A program made the translations under genes and the position numbers. Positions 35,721 to 44,900 of a stretch of DNA of 64,000 nucleotides are shown in pieces. Each line of letters starts with the position of its first letter. Positions within the stretch are counted from its first letter, which is position 1. The notes beneath the pieces were generated by a model, which did no database searches, was not told the DNA's origin, and was given only the letters and a program-made list of their open reading frames with translations. Source of the stretch: Microlunatus kandeliicorticis (lineage in GTDB: Bacteria > Actinomycetota > Actinomycetes > Propionibacteriales > Propionibacteriaceae); contig NZ_JACGWT010000004.1 in assembly GCF_014137855.1 (NCBI RefSeq), forward strand, positions 480,896-544,895. The letters run 5' to 3'.

Positions 35721-36317
35721 TCAGAACAGCGGTCTCCGGTACCCGTTGGCCCGGGGGCAGATGTGGCCCTCGGCGTCGATCGGCTGCAGGCAGAACGGGC
35801 ACGGCGGCCGGCCCGCGGCGACCAGCGCCTGGGCCCGGGCCACGAAGTCGCGGGCGTAGGCGGCGGTGATCTTGACGACGATCACCTCGTCGGCCGAGAT
35901 CTCCACCTCCTCGGCGGTGTCGGCGGCCGCGGCTTGCTCGGCGTCGGTCTCGGACTCCTCGTCGCTGTCGACGTTGGAGAACAGCTCGACCACCACCCGG
36001 TCGATGGTGGGGTCCCAGGCGATGGTCATCGTCCCGACCCGGAACTCCTCGGTGATCGGGGCGTCCAGCGGCGAGTTGTCGCCGGCCCGGGTGACCGGCG
36101 GCGGCACGGCCACGTCGCCGCCGCTGCGCCGGACGACCTCGTCGAGGACGCGCTCCATGTGCTCGGCGAGCACCGAGACCTGCTGCTTCTCGACCACGAC
36201 GCTGGTGATGCGGTTGCCCTCGCGGGCCTGGAGGAAGAAGGTGCGCTCGCCCGGCTGACCGACGGTGCCGGCCACGAACCGGTCGGGTCGGTCGTAACGG
36301 TGAACGAGAATGGCCAT
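35721..36317 (-). CDS. DUF3090 family protein
   Basis: 198 residues. The start MAILVHRYDRPDRFVAGTVGQPG and the end CPFCLQPIDAEGHICPRANGYR are the hallmarks of DUF3090, an actinobacterial family of unknown function. The C-terminal Cys173, Cys176, His185 and Cys187 could bind zinc. An acidic linker (117-140) separates two beta-rich parts. The gene lies 29 bases after the histidine phosphatase gene, in the conserved mshC cluster. Confidence 0.92.
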   Translation of the reverse strand: MAILVHRYDRPDRFVAGTVGQPGERTFFLQAREGNRITSVVVEKQQVSVLAEHMERVLDEVVRRSGGDVAVPPPVTRAGDNSPLDAPITEEFRVGTMTIAWDPTIDRVVVELFSNVDSDEESETDAEQAAAADTAEEVEISADEVIVVKITAAYARDFVARAQALVAAGRPPCPFCLQPIDAEGHICPRANGYRRPLF

Positions 36318-36346
36318 GCCGTCAGCCTATGCCTGTCCGGTGGGCG

Positions 36347-37075
36347 TCAGGCCGGTGCTTCACCGGCGCCCAGACCACCGCCGACGGCGGCGTCGGCCGA
36401 CGGGGAACGCCGTGACCGGGCCGTCTTCTTGGCCGGCTTGGCCAGCAGCGCGGCCAGGTCGGCGCTGGTCGAGTTCATCCGCAGCACGTAGGGCCGGGCG
36501 TCGGTGTAGCTGACCACCGAGATCGACGCCGGATCGACCATGATCCGCTGGAACGCGTCGAGGTGCATGCCGAGCGCGTCGGCGAGGATCGCCTTGATCA
36601 CGTCCCCGTGGCTGACCGCGACCCACAGCGCGTCCTCGCCGTGCTCGGCCGCGAGGGTGGCGTTCCACCGGTGCACCGCGTCGACCGCGCGGGCCGACAT
36701 CTCGGTCATCGACTCCCCGCCCGGGAACCGGACCGCCGACGGCTGGGTCTGGACGGTCTTCCAGAGCTTCTCCTTGGCCAGGTCCTTGAGCGCCTTGCCG
36801 GTCCAGTCGCCGTAGCCGGCCTCGATCAGCCCCTTCTCGGTGGCCGTCGGGCAGGGCGCCGGTCGGGCCGCGAGCAGCGCCTGGGCGGTCTGCCGGCAAC
36901 GCTGCAGCGGTGAGCTGACGATCGCGCGGACCGGCAGCTCGGCGGTCCGGCGGCCCGCCTCCTCGGCCTGGCGGCGACCGACCTCGTCGAGCTCGACGCC
37001 CGGGGTGCGTCCGGCCAGCACGCCCGTCGCGTTGGCGGTGGTGCGGCCGTGCCGGACCAGCAGGACAGTGGGCAC
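36347..37075 (-). CDS. Histidine phosphatase (MSMEG_4193 family)
   Basis: Phosphoglycerate-mutase-like phosphatase, 242 residues. LLVRHGRTTAN (5-15) holds the phospho-accepting His; SSPLQRCRQTA and VAVSHGDVIKA supply the other active-site Arg and His. A basic Lys/Ser/Arg tail of about 35 residues follows the domain. GTG start. It heads the minus-strand cluster phosphatase-DUF3090-kinase-mshC. The substrate is unknown; the pairing with a kinase-like protein suggests opposing phosphoryl reactions, but that is inference. Confidence 0.88.
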   Translation of the reverse strand: MPTVLLVRHGRTTANATGVLAGRTPGVELDEVGRRQAEEAGRRTAELPVRAIVSSPLQRCRQTAQALLAARPAPCPTATEKGLIEAGYGDWTGKALKDLAKEKLWKTVQTQPSAVRFPGGESMTEMSARAVDAVHRWNATLAAEHGEDALWVAVSHGDVIKAILADALGMHLDAFQRIMVDPASISVVSYTDARPYVLRMNSTSADLAALLAKPAKKTARSRRSPSADAAVGGGLGAGEAPA

Positions 37076-37203
37076 AGGGCTTCCTTCTCTCGTGCGCGGG
37101 CTCCGGGCGGTGCTCGGATGCGACGGTTTCCGACCCTAGCCGAGCGTCCCGCGGCCGCCCGGGCCAGTCGGTGGGTCCGGTCGGTGAGCCCAGTCGTTGG
37201 AGG

Positions 37204-37725
37204 TCAGTCGGTGAGGTGCCGGTAGCCCCCGCGGTACCAGCCGAGCGGTTCGACGCCGTCCGGTCCGAGGCCGAGCTGCTCGATCCGGCCCCGGACGAGC
37301 AGCGCCCAGCCGGCGCGGTCGGGCGCGGTCGCCGGCAGTCGCACGCCGATCCAGGCGACGTCGTCGAGCACCGGTCCCCAAGCCCCGTCGGTCCAGTCGC
37401 CGGTGCGGAAGATACCGCCGGGTGAGGGCGCGAGGCCGGCGAAGACGTCGGCGACCGCCCGGTGCCGGTGATCGAGGACGCTGACCGCCAGCAGACCGTC
37501 GGGCTCGAGGGCGTCGGCGAGCTCGGAGTCGCCGTCGACCAGCCCGACCACCTCGCCGGGGTCGCCGTCGGCGACCAGCACCGACGAGACGGTCAGCCCG
37601 GCGCGGTCCGCGCCGCGTCCGGTCGCCCACACGGTGACCGGCGCGACCAGCCGGCCGCGGATCCTCCGGAGCGGGTTGCGGGCCGGGTCGGGGTCGGCGA
37701 ACGGGTGCTCGCTGTGGATCGTCAC
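37204..37725 (-). CDS. Flavin reductase-like protein, FMN-binding split barrel
   Basis: 173 residues resembling flavin-reductase-like FMN-binding proteins: N-terminal RIRGRLVAPVTVWATG and the VSSVLVADGDPGEVVGLVDG strand pair, then a DHRHRAVADVFAG segment, consistent with a split beta-barrel. It follows the LLM oxidoreductase gene by seven bases and is surely co-transcribed, so it might supply or share reduced flavin or F420. Assignment rests on overall pattern, not on a decisive motif. Confidence 0.65.
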   Translation of the reverse strand: MTIHSEHPFADPDPARNPLRRIRGRLVAPVTVWATGRGADRAGLTVSSVLVADGDPGEVVGLVDGDSELADALEPDGLLAVSVLDHRHRAVADVFAGLAPSPGGIFRTGDWTDGAWGPVLDDVAWIGVRLPATAPDRAGWALLVRGRIEQLGLGPDGVEPLGWYRGGYRHLTD

Positions 37726-37732
37726 GGGGCGG

Positions 37733-38782
37733 TCAGGCCAGACCGGCGCGCCGGTGCGCCTCGGCGACCGTGTCGAGCGCCGCGAGCCGGGTCTCGAGCC
37801 CGCGGCCGTACGGCGTCACCGCGCAGGTGGTCACCCCGGCTTCGGCCAGCCGGGCCAGTCGTTCGGTCAGCCGGTCGACGTCGCCGAGCAGCGAGGTGTC
37901 GTCGACGAACCGGTAGGGCACCGCGGCCATCGCGTCTCGGTGCCGGCCGGCGAGGAAGAGGTCCTGGATCTCGGCCGCCTCGGCCGCGTAACCCATCCGG
38001 ACGGCGAGGTCGTTGTAGAAGTTCTGCTTCCGGCTGCCCATCCCGCCGACGTAGAGGGCGGCGTAGGAGCGGACCGGCTCGGCGCACGCCTCGGGGTCGG
38101 GGCCGGTGACCAGCGGGACGGTGGCCAGCACGTCGACGCTGTCGGGGCCGCGTCCGGCGCGCTGCTGCCCGGCGCGGAGCCGGGCCAGCTGCTCGTCGGC
38201 GTAGCCCGGGGCGTAGAAGACGGCCAGCCAGCCGTCGGCGATCTCGCCGGCCAGCTCGACGTTCCGCGGACCGACCGCGGCCAGGTAGACGGGGATCCGC
38301 TCGCGGGCCGGGGCGATGGTCAGCTTGAGCGGCCTTCCGGGTCCGTCGGGCAGCGGCAGCGTGTAGTGCGTCCCGGCGTAGCTGAGAGTCTCGCGGGCCA
38401 GCGCGGCGCGGACGATGTCGACGTACTCGCGGGTCCGGGCCAGCGGCGCGTCGAACCGGACACCGTGCCAGCCCTCGGAGACCTGCGGGCCGGACACCCC
38501 GAGCCCCAGCGAGAACCGCCCACCGGTGAGCAGGTCGAGGCTGGCCGCGGTCATCGCAGTCATCGCCGGGGTGCGGGCCGGGATCTGCATCACCCCCGAG
38601 CCGAGCCCGATGGTGCTGGTCTGCCCGGCCAGCCAGGCCAGCACGCTCGGGCTGTCCGACCCGTACGCCTCCGCCACCCAGACCGAGGCGAACCCCAGGC
38701 TCTCGGCCCGCTCGGCCAGGGCCAGCTGACCGGCCGGGTCGTCGCGTCCCACCAGGTAACCGAGGTTGAGCGCCAGCCGCAT
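37733..38782 (-). CDS. LLM-class (F420/flavin-dependent) oxidoreductase
   Basis: 349-residue TIM-barrel protein of the luciferase-like monooxygenase superfamily. RLALNLGYLVGRDD at the N terminus, WVAEAYGSDSPSVLAWLAGQT and RFSLGLGVSGPQVSEGWHG match the actinobacterial F420-dependent subgroup. ATG at 38782 is chosen; a GTG two codons upstream is an alternative, and neither has a strong ribosome site. Cofactor F420 is inferred from subgroup resemblance. The flavin-reductase-like gene follows directly. Confidence 0.85.
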   Translation of the reverse strand: MRLALNLGYLVGRDDPAGQLALAERAESLGFASVWVAEAYGSDSPSVLAWLAGQTSTIGLGSGVMQIPARTPAMTAMTAASLDLLTGGRFSLGLGVSGPQVSEGWHGVRFDAPLARTREYVDIVRAALARETLSYAGTHYTLPLPDGPGRPLKLTIAPARERIPVYLAAVGPRNVELAGEIADGWLAVFYAPGYADEQLARLRAGQQRAGRGPDSVDVLATVPLVTGPDPEACAEPVRSYAALYVGGMGSRKQNFYNDLAVRMGYAAEAAEIQDLFLAGRHRDAMAAVPYRFVDDTSLLGDVDRLTERLARLAEAGVTTCAVTPYGRGLETRLAALDTVAEAHRRAGLA

Positions 38783-39028
38783 CGCCACGGCCCGAGGGTA
38801 GCCCGCGCGTGATGCCACCTCGCACCCTCCGCGACCACCTCGCACCGCGTAGACGGCGTGCGACGTGGACGGGGGCGGTGCGACGTCGGGTGGAGCGTCC
38901 GGTCGTGAGGCGGCGGGTCGTGGGGCGGCGGGGCCCGCGGCAGGGCTGGCGCTGGGCGGGCCGGGCGGGCCGGGCGGGCGGCGGGTCGGTGCAGGGGGCG
39001 GGCGGAGGCGTCCGGTTAGGGTCGGCGC
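38783..39028. other. Divergent spacer with G-rich tract
   Basis: 246 bases between the LLM oxidoreductase (-) and the aldo/keto reductase (+). It contains paired short repeats of ACCTCGCAC and GTGCGACGT (about 38816-38895) and seven GGG runs at 38954-38985 that could form a G-quadruplex on the plus strand. No standard promoter is visible. Confidence 0.6.
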
Positions 39029-40003
39029 ATGGAGCAGCGGCGGGTCGGTGACAGCGGGCTGCGGGTCTCGCGGCTCGGGCTCGGCACCATGACCTGGGGG
39101 CGCGACGTCAGCGCCGAGGACGCTCGCGGGCTGCTCGACGCCTTCTGCACCGCGGGCGGCACGCTGGTCGACACCGCGGCCGCCTACGCCGCCGGCGAGG
39201 CCGAGCGGATGATCGGTCGGCTGATCGGCGACGTGGTCCGGCGCGAAGACCTGGTGATCGCCACCAAGGCCGGGTTCGTCATCCGCGACGGCAGCCGGAT
39301 CGTCGACACCTCGAGGCGGGCCCTGCTCCGCGACCTCGAGGGCTCGCTGCGCCGGCTCGGCACCGACCACGTCGACCTCTGGCAGGTGCACGCCTGGGGT
39401 CCGGCGCCGCTGGAGGAGACGCTCTCCGCGCTCGACTACGCCGTGCAGAGCGGACGGGCCCGGTACGTCGGGCTGTCCAACTTCGTCGGCTGGCAGACCG
39501 CGCAGGCCGCCACCTGGCAGCGGGCGGTTCCCGGCCGGGCCGCGATCGCCAGCGCGCAGACCGAGTACTCGCTGCTGGCCCGCCGCGCCGAGGTCGAGGT
39601 GCTGCCCGCGATCCGGGCGCTCGGGCTCGGCTTCTTCCCGTGGTCACCGCTGGGCCGCGGGGTGCTGACCGGGAAGTACCGCCAGGCACTCCCCCGTGGC
39701 TCGCGCGGGGCCAGCGCGCACTTCGGCTGGTTCGTCGAGCCCTACCTCGAGACCCGGTCGCGGGCGGTGGTCGAGGCGGTGGCCAAGGCCGCCGCCGGGC
39801 TCGACCTGACCCCGCTGCAGGTCGCGCTGCTCTGGGTGCGCGACGCCCCCGGGGTCACCGCCCCGCTGCTCGGGGCCCGGACGGCGGCCCAGCTGGCCCC
39901 GGCCCTGGAGGCGGAGGAGCAGCGGCTGCCCGCCGAGATCGCCACCGCGCTCGACGACGTCTCGGGCGGCGCGATGGCCGCCCGCCGCAGCCCGTCGAGC
40001 TGA
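39029..40003 (+). CDS. Aldo/keto reductase
   Basis: NADPH-dependent carbonyl reductase, 324 residues, (beta/alpha)8 barrel. The catalytic tetrad is complete: Asp48 and Tyr53 (LVDTAAAY), Lys80 (IATKAG) and His121 (WQVHAW). The C-terminal WSPLGRGVLTGKY and LLGARTAAQL segments are typical of the YghZ/Tas-like branch. Only about 25 bases separate the ATG from the G-rich tract. The physiological substrate cannot be assigned. Confidence 0.9.
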   Translation: MEQRRVGDSGLRVSRLGLGTMTWGRDVSAEDARGLLDAFCTAGGTLVDTAAAYAAGEAERMIGRLIGDVVRREDLVIATKAGFVIRDGSRIVDTSRRALLRDLEGSLRRLGTDHVDLWQVHAWGPAPLEETLSALDYAVQSGRARYVGLSNFVGWQTAQAATWQRAVPGRAAIASAQTEYSLLARRAEVEVLPAIRALGLGFFPWSPLGRGVLTGKYRQALPRGSRGASAHFGWFVEPYLETRSRAVVEAVAKAAAGLDLTPLQVALLWVRDAPGVTAPLLGARTAAQLAPALEAEEQRLPAEIATALDDVSGGAMAARRSPSS

Positions 40004-40042
40004 CGGCAGCGGCCCTGCCGGAGTCCGACGCGCGGGTCCGGC

Positions 40043-40243
40043 TCAGGCGTCGAGGGTCGACATCACCTTGATGATCTTGCGACGGATCCACACCTCGCGG
40101 GTGCCGTCGGAGTAGCGGCGGAGCCGGGTCAGCTCCCAGCCGCCGTACTCGGCCTGGTCGGTGAGCAGCCGGCGGACCGCACCACGCGACAGGTGGCGGC
40201 CGAGCTTGACCCGCTCGACCTGGTATTCGACTGGTGCCTTCAT
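40043..40243 (-). CDS. DUF5703 family small protein
   Basis: 66 residues, basic, with a conserved pattern EYQVERVKLGRHLSRGAVRRLLTDQAEYGGWELTRLRRY followed by a short strand region and WIRRKII. This is the actinobacterial DUF5703 family, of unknown function. It lies downstream of the ParA gene on the same strand (28 bases) and converges with the aldo/keto reductase. Confidence 0.82.
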   Translation of the reverse strand: MKAPVEYQVERVKLGRHLSRGAVRRLLTDQAEYGGWELTRLRRYSDGTREVWIRRKIIKVMSTLDA

Positions 40244-40271
40244 CGGTCTCCAGCCTAGACCGCGCTCCGGC

Positions 40272-41033
40272 CTAGGCGGGTTCGAGGAGCCGTCCGGCGA
40301 GCTCGCGGTAGGCCTGCGCGCCGCGGTTGCGGCCGGCGGTGGCCAGGATGCTGCGCCCGGTCGCCGGCGCCTCGGCGAACCGCACCGTCTTGGGGATCGG
40401 CGGCTCGAGCACCGGGACGCCGTAGTCGTCGCCGATCCGCTCGAGCACCAGCCGGGAGTGGGTGGTCCGGGAGTCGAACAGGGTGGGCAGCACCCCGAGC
40501 ACCCGGAGCCGGCGGTTGGTGACCGTCCGGACGTCGTGGACGGTGTCGAGCAGCTGTCCGACCCCGCGGTGGCTGAGCGTCTCGCATTGCAAGGGGATCA
40601 GCACCTGGTGCGCCGCGGTCAGCGCCACCGTGGTGAGCACGCCCAAGCTGGGCGGGCAGTCGAGCAGCACGTCGTCGTAGCGCCGCAGCACCGGGGCCAG
40701 CGCCAGCTTGAGCAGCCGCTCGCGGCCGGTCCGGGTGATCAGCACCTGCTCGGCGGTGGCCAGCTCGATGGTGGCCGGCAGCAGGTCGGTGCCGTCCTCG
40801 GTGTGCATGATCACCTCGGCGGCCGGGCGCTCGCCCAGCAGCACCTGGTGGACCGAGGCGCCCAGGTCCTCGGGGTCGACGCCGAGCGCGAAGGTCAGGC
40901 AGGCCTGCGGGTCGAGGTCGACGAGCAGTACCCGGCGGCCGCGCTCGGCCAGCGCCGCGCCGAGCGAGGCGACGGTGGTGGTCTTGGCCACCCCGCCCTT
41001 CTGGTTGGCGACCGCGATGACGCGGGCGGTCAC
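40272..41033 (-). CDS. ParA/Soj-type ATPase without ParB partner
   Basis: 253-residue deviant Walker A ATPase: NQKGGVAKTTT (10-20, signature Lys), DLDPQACLTFALG (39-51) and LLDCPPSLG (103-111). Chromosome or plasmid partition ATPases and protein-positioning MinD/ParA relatives share this core. No parB or parS site is seen nearby, so it is probably an orphan ParA that positions some other cargo. The GTG start overlaps the stop of the PHP gene (GTGA), so the two are co-translated. Confidence 0.9.
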   Translation of the reverse strand: MTARVIAVANQKGGVAKTTTVASLGAALAERGRRVLLVDLDPQACLTFALGVDPEDLGASVHQVLLGERPAAEVIMHTEDGTDLLPATIELATAEQVLITRTGRERLLKLALAPVLRRYDDVLLDCPPSLGVLTTVALTAAHQVLIPLQCETLSHRGVGQLLDTVHDVRTVTNRRLRVLGVLPTLFDSRTTHSRLVLERIGDDYGVPVLEPPIPKTVRFAEAPATGRSILATAGRNRGAQAYRELAGRLLEPA

Positions 41034-41902
41034 GCGGCCGGCCCGCTCGGCTGCCCGCGCCGCTCCCCCACCAGCCGCTGCAGCCGGTCGAACATCTCGG
41101 GATCGGTGGTGTTGCAGCCGAGGTCGTGGTCGACCTTGCCGGTGCCGTGGTAGTCGCTCGAGCCGGTGATCAGCACGCCGGCCTCGGTGGCGAAGGCCCG
41201 CAGCGCCGCCCGGGTCTGCTGATCATGGTCCTGGTGGTCGACCTCGATCCCGTCCAGGCCGTGCTCGGTGATCATGGTCTGCAGCACGTCGGTGGGCAGG
41301 GTCTCGGCGCGACCCCGCCCCCACGGGTGCGCGACCACCGCGACGCCGCCGGCCCCGCGGACCAGCCCGATCGCCCGTTCCAGGTCGACGGCGTGCCGGC
41401 CGACGTAGCCGGGACGCCCCTCGGCCAGCCACCGGTCGAAGGCCTCGGTGCGGTCGGCGACGTCGCCGTGCGCGACCATCGCGTCGGCGAAGTGCGGACG
41501 ACCGAGCGACGGGCTGTCGCCGGCCTGGGCCAGCACCATCTCCTCGGTGATCATGATCCCGAGGTCGTTGAGCCGCTGCACCATGATCTGCAGCCGGCGC
41601 TCGCGGCCGTCGCGGATCGCCGCCATCTCGGCGGACAGCGCCGGGTCGGTCTCGTCGACGCCGTAGCCGAGCAGGTGGACGCTGTCGTCGCCGTAGCGGG
41701 TGGACAGCTCGACCCCGCGGACCACCTCGACGCCGAGCCGCTCGCCGGCGGCCTGGGCCTCGTCGAGCCCGTCGAAGGTGTCGTGGTCGGTCAGCGCGAC
41801 CACGGCGAGCCCGGACCGGGCGGCGGCCTCGACCAGCGCGGCCGGCTCGTCGGTGCCGTCGGAGACGTTCGAGTGGGTGTGCAGGTCGATCCGCATGGCC
41901 AT
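41030..41902 (-). CDS. PHP-domain phosphoesterase (TrpH/YciV type)
   Basis: 290 residues from ATG 41902 (ATG 41896, ATG 41911 and GTG 41929 are alternatives; the last would overlap the upstream gene by four bases). Metal ligands of the PHP family are visible: RIDLHTHSNVSDGT (HxH), ALTDHDTFDGL, VELS, HPWGRG and GSSDYHG. The E. coli relative (RNase AM) removes nucleotides from 5' ends of RNA and cleaves 3',5'-bisphosphonucleotides. The gene is sandwiched between the glutamate dehydrogenase and ParA genes. Confidence 0.9.
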   Translation of the reverse strand: MAMRIDLHTHSNVSDGTDEPAALVEAAARSGLAVVALTDHDTFDGLDEAQAAGERLGVEVVRGVELSTRYGDDSVHLLGYGVDETDPALSAEMAAIRDGRERRLQIMVQRLNDLGIMITEEMVLAQAGDSPSLGRPHFADAMVAHGDVADRTEAFDRWLAEGRPGYVGRHAVDLERAIGLVRGAGGVAVVAHPWGRGRAETLPTDVLQTMITEHGLDGIEVDHQDHDQQTRAALRAFATEAGVLITGSSDYHGTGKVDHDLGCNTTDPEMFDRLQRLVGERRGQPSGPAA

Positions 41903-41925
41903 GGCGCCCATTCTCCCGGACCGGC

Positions 41926-44900
41926 TCACCCCTCGGCCGGCAGCAACCCGCGGACCACCTGCAGACCCACCGACATCCGGGCCAGGTCGGGCTCGCCGGC
42001 GCAGATCGATCCGAGGGTCTGCACCGCCCGGCCGATCGGGGCCGCCTGCTGCTCCCAGGCCTCGACCCGCGCGTCCGCTCCGGTGGTTCCGTCGACCGGG
42101 ACGGCCAGCACCTCGGCGGTCAGCGCCGCGTGGACGCTGTGCAGGTCGTCGCGGAGCGCCGCCCGGGCCATCGTCTGCCAGCGGTCGTCGCGGGGCAGCT
42201 CGATGATCCGGGTGAGCAGCACGTCGATCCCGAGCCGCTCGCCGAGCGCGAAGTGCACCCGGGCCACCTCGACCGGGTCGTGGCCGGTGCGACCGGCGGT
42301 CTGGACGATGGTCAGCGCCCCGTACGCGGCCGGGAGCCCGGCGAGCGTGCCGGCCAGCGCCTCCGGCACCCCCTCCTCGACCGAACGCGCAGCCCTGGCC
42401 CGCCGGGCCTCCTGCTCACGGCCCTGGAGGACGTCGGGCAGTGCCCTGGTGACCGCCTGCACACCGGCCCGGAACTGCTCGACGGCGGCACCGATGTCGA
42501 TCGGGCTGCGCCGGTTGTTGACCAGCCACCGGGTGGCCCGCTCGACCAGCGTCCGGACCTCGAGCCGCAGCCGGGTCTGGGTCCCGGCGGCGACCTGGTG
42601 GTCGAGCTCGCGGATCCGGGCCTCGAGCGCGTCCGCGTCGAAGATCGCGCGGGCGGCCAGGTGCGCGCGGATCACGTCGGGCACGGTGCCGCCGGTCTCG
42701 CCCGACAGCCGGTGGTAGCAGCTGATCCCGGAGGTGTTGACGAACTCGTTGACCACCAGCGTGGTGATGATCTCGCGGTGCAGCCGGTGGGCGTCCATCC
42801 GGTCGGCGTACCGCTCGCGGAGCGCCGACGGGAAGTAGTCGACCAGGAAGTGGTGCAGGGCCGGGTCGTCGGGCAGGTCCGAGCCGAGCACCTCGCGCTC
42901 GAGAACGATCTTGGTGTAGGCGAGCAGCGTGCACAGCTCGGGCGAGCGCAGGCCCTCGCCGCGTTCGCGCCGGGCCGTCATCTCCTCGGTCGACGGCATC
43001 GACTCGATCCGCCGGTCGAGCAGGCTCTGCTCCTCGAGCCGGTGCATCCAGTCCTCGTGCACCCCGGCCATCGACGGCGCCTGGTGCACCGCGTTGGCCA
43101 GCGCGGTGTTCTGCGCCCGGTTGTTGGCCAGCACCAGCGCGGCGACCTCGTCGGTCATCGAGGCCAGCAGCGTGTCGCGGTCCTCCTCGCTCAACCGGCC
43201 GGCGGCGACCTCGGCCGCCAGCAGGATCTTGATGTTGACCTCGTGGTCGGAGGTGTCGACGCCGGCCGAGTTGTCGATGAAGTCGGTGTTGATCAAGCCC
43301 CCGGCCGCGGCGTACTCGATCCGGCCGAGCTGGGTGAGCCCGAGGTTGCCGCCCTCGCCGACGGAGCGGGCGCGCAGGTCGGCGCCGTTGACCCGGACGG
43401 CGTCGTTCGCCTTGTCGCCGACGTCGGCGTGCGACTCGGCGGTGGACTTGACGTAGGTGCCGATCCCGCCGTTCCACAACAGGTCCACCGGCGCCTTGAG
43501 GATCGCGGTGATCAGCTCCGTCGGCGACAGCGCCTGCACCCCGGGCTCGATCCCCAGCGCGGTCCGCATCGGCTCGGTGATCGTGATCGACTTCACCGTC
43601 CGCGGGAACACCCCGCCGCCGGCCGAGATCAGCGCGGTGTCGTAGTCGGCCCAGCTCGACCGGGGCAGGTCGAACATCCGACGGCGCTCGGCCCAGCTGC
43701 GCTCGGGGTCCGGGTCGGGGTCGACGAAGACGTGCCGGTGGTCGAAGGCGGCGACCAGCCGGATGTGCCGGCTGAGCAGCATGCCGTTGCCGAACACGTC
43801 GCCGCTCATGTCCCCGATGCCGACGCAGCGGAAGTCCTCGTGCTGGCCGTCGATCCCGAGCTCGCGCAGGTGCCGCAACACCGACTCCCAGGCACCCTTG
43901 GCGGTGATGCCCATCGCCTTGTGGTCGTAGCCGACCGAACCGCCGGAGGCGAACGCGTCGCCCAGCCAGAAGCCCTTCTCCAGCGCCAACCCGTTGGCGA
44001 GGTCGGAGAACGTCGCGGTGCCCTTGTCGGCCGCCACCACCAGGTAGGGGTCGTCGTCGTCGTAGCGGAGCACCCGCTCGGGCGGCACCACCGCGCCGTC
44101 GACGATGTTGTCGGTGACGTCGAGCAGCCCGGAGACGAACAGCCGGTAGGCGGCGATGCCCTCGGCCATCCAGGCGTCGCGGTCGACGCTCGGGTCCGGC
44201 AGCTGCTTGGCGTAGAAGCCGCCCTTGGCGCCGACGGGGACGATCACGGTGTTCTTGACCATCTGCGCCTTGACCAGCCCGAGGATCTCGGTGCGGAAGT
44301 CCTCGGCCCGGTCCGACCAGCGCAGACCGCCGCGGGCGACGGCGCCGAACCGGAGGTGGACGCCCTCGACCCGCGGCGCATAGACGAAGATCTCGAACGC
44401 CGGGCGCGGCTCGGGCAGCCCCGGGATCTTGCGCGGCAGCAGCTTGAGCGTGGTCACCGCGGTGCCCGGGACGTAGACGTTGGTCCGCACGGTGGCGTTG
44501 ATCACCGCGAGGAAGGACCGGATGATCCGGTCGTGGTCGAGGCTGGCCACGTCGTCGAGGGCGGCCTGGATCTGCCGGGCCAGCTCGCGGCTGCGGCTGG
44601 TCCGGGCCTGCTGGTCGTCCTCGAGGTCGGGTTCGAAGCGGACCGCGAACATGGTGGTCAGCAGCCGGGCCAGGTCGACGTTGCTGCTCAGCGCGGTGGC
44701 CAGGTAGCTCTGGCTGTAGCTGATCCCGCCCTGGCGCAGGTAGCGCCCGATGGCGCGGAGCAGGCTGACCTGGCGCCAGTCGAGCCCGGCGGCCATCACC
44801 AGCCGGTTGTAGGCGTCCGGCTCGCTGCTGCCCTCGTAGGAGGAGCGGAACGCGTCCATGAACCGCTGCCGGGCCTCCGGCGTCCACCGGGAGCCCACCG

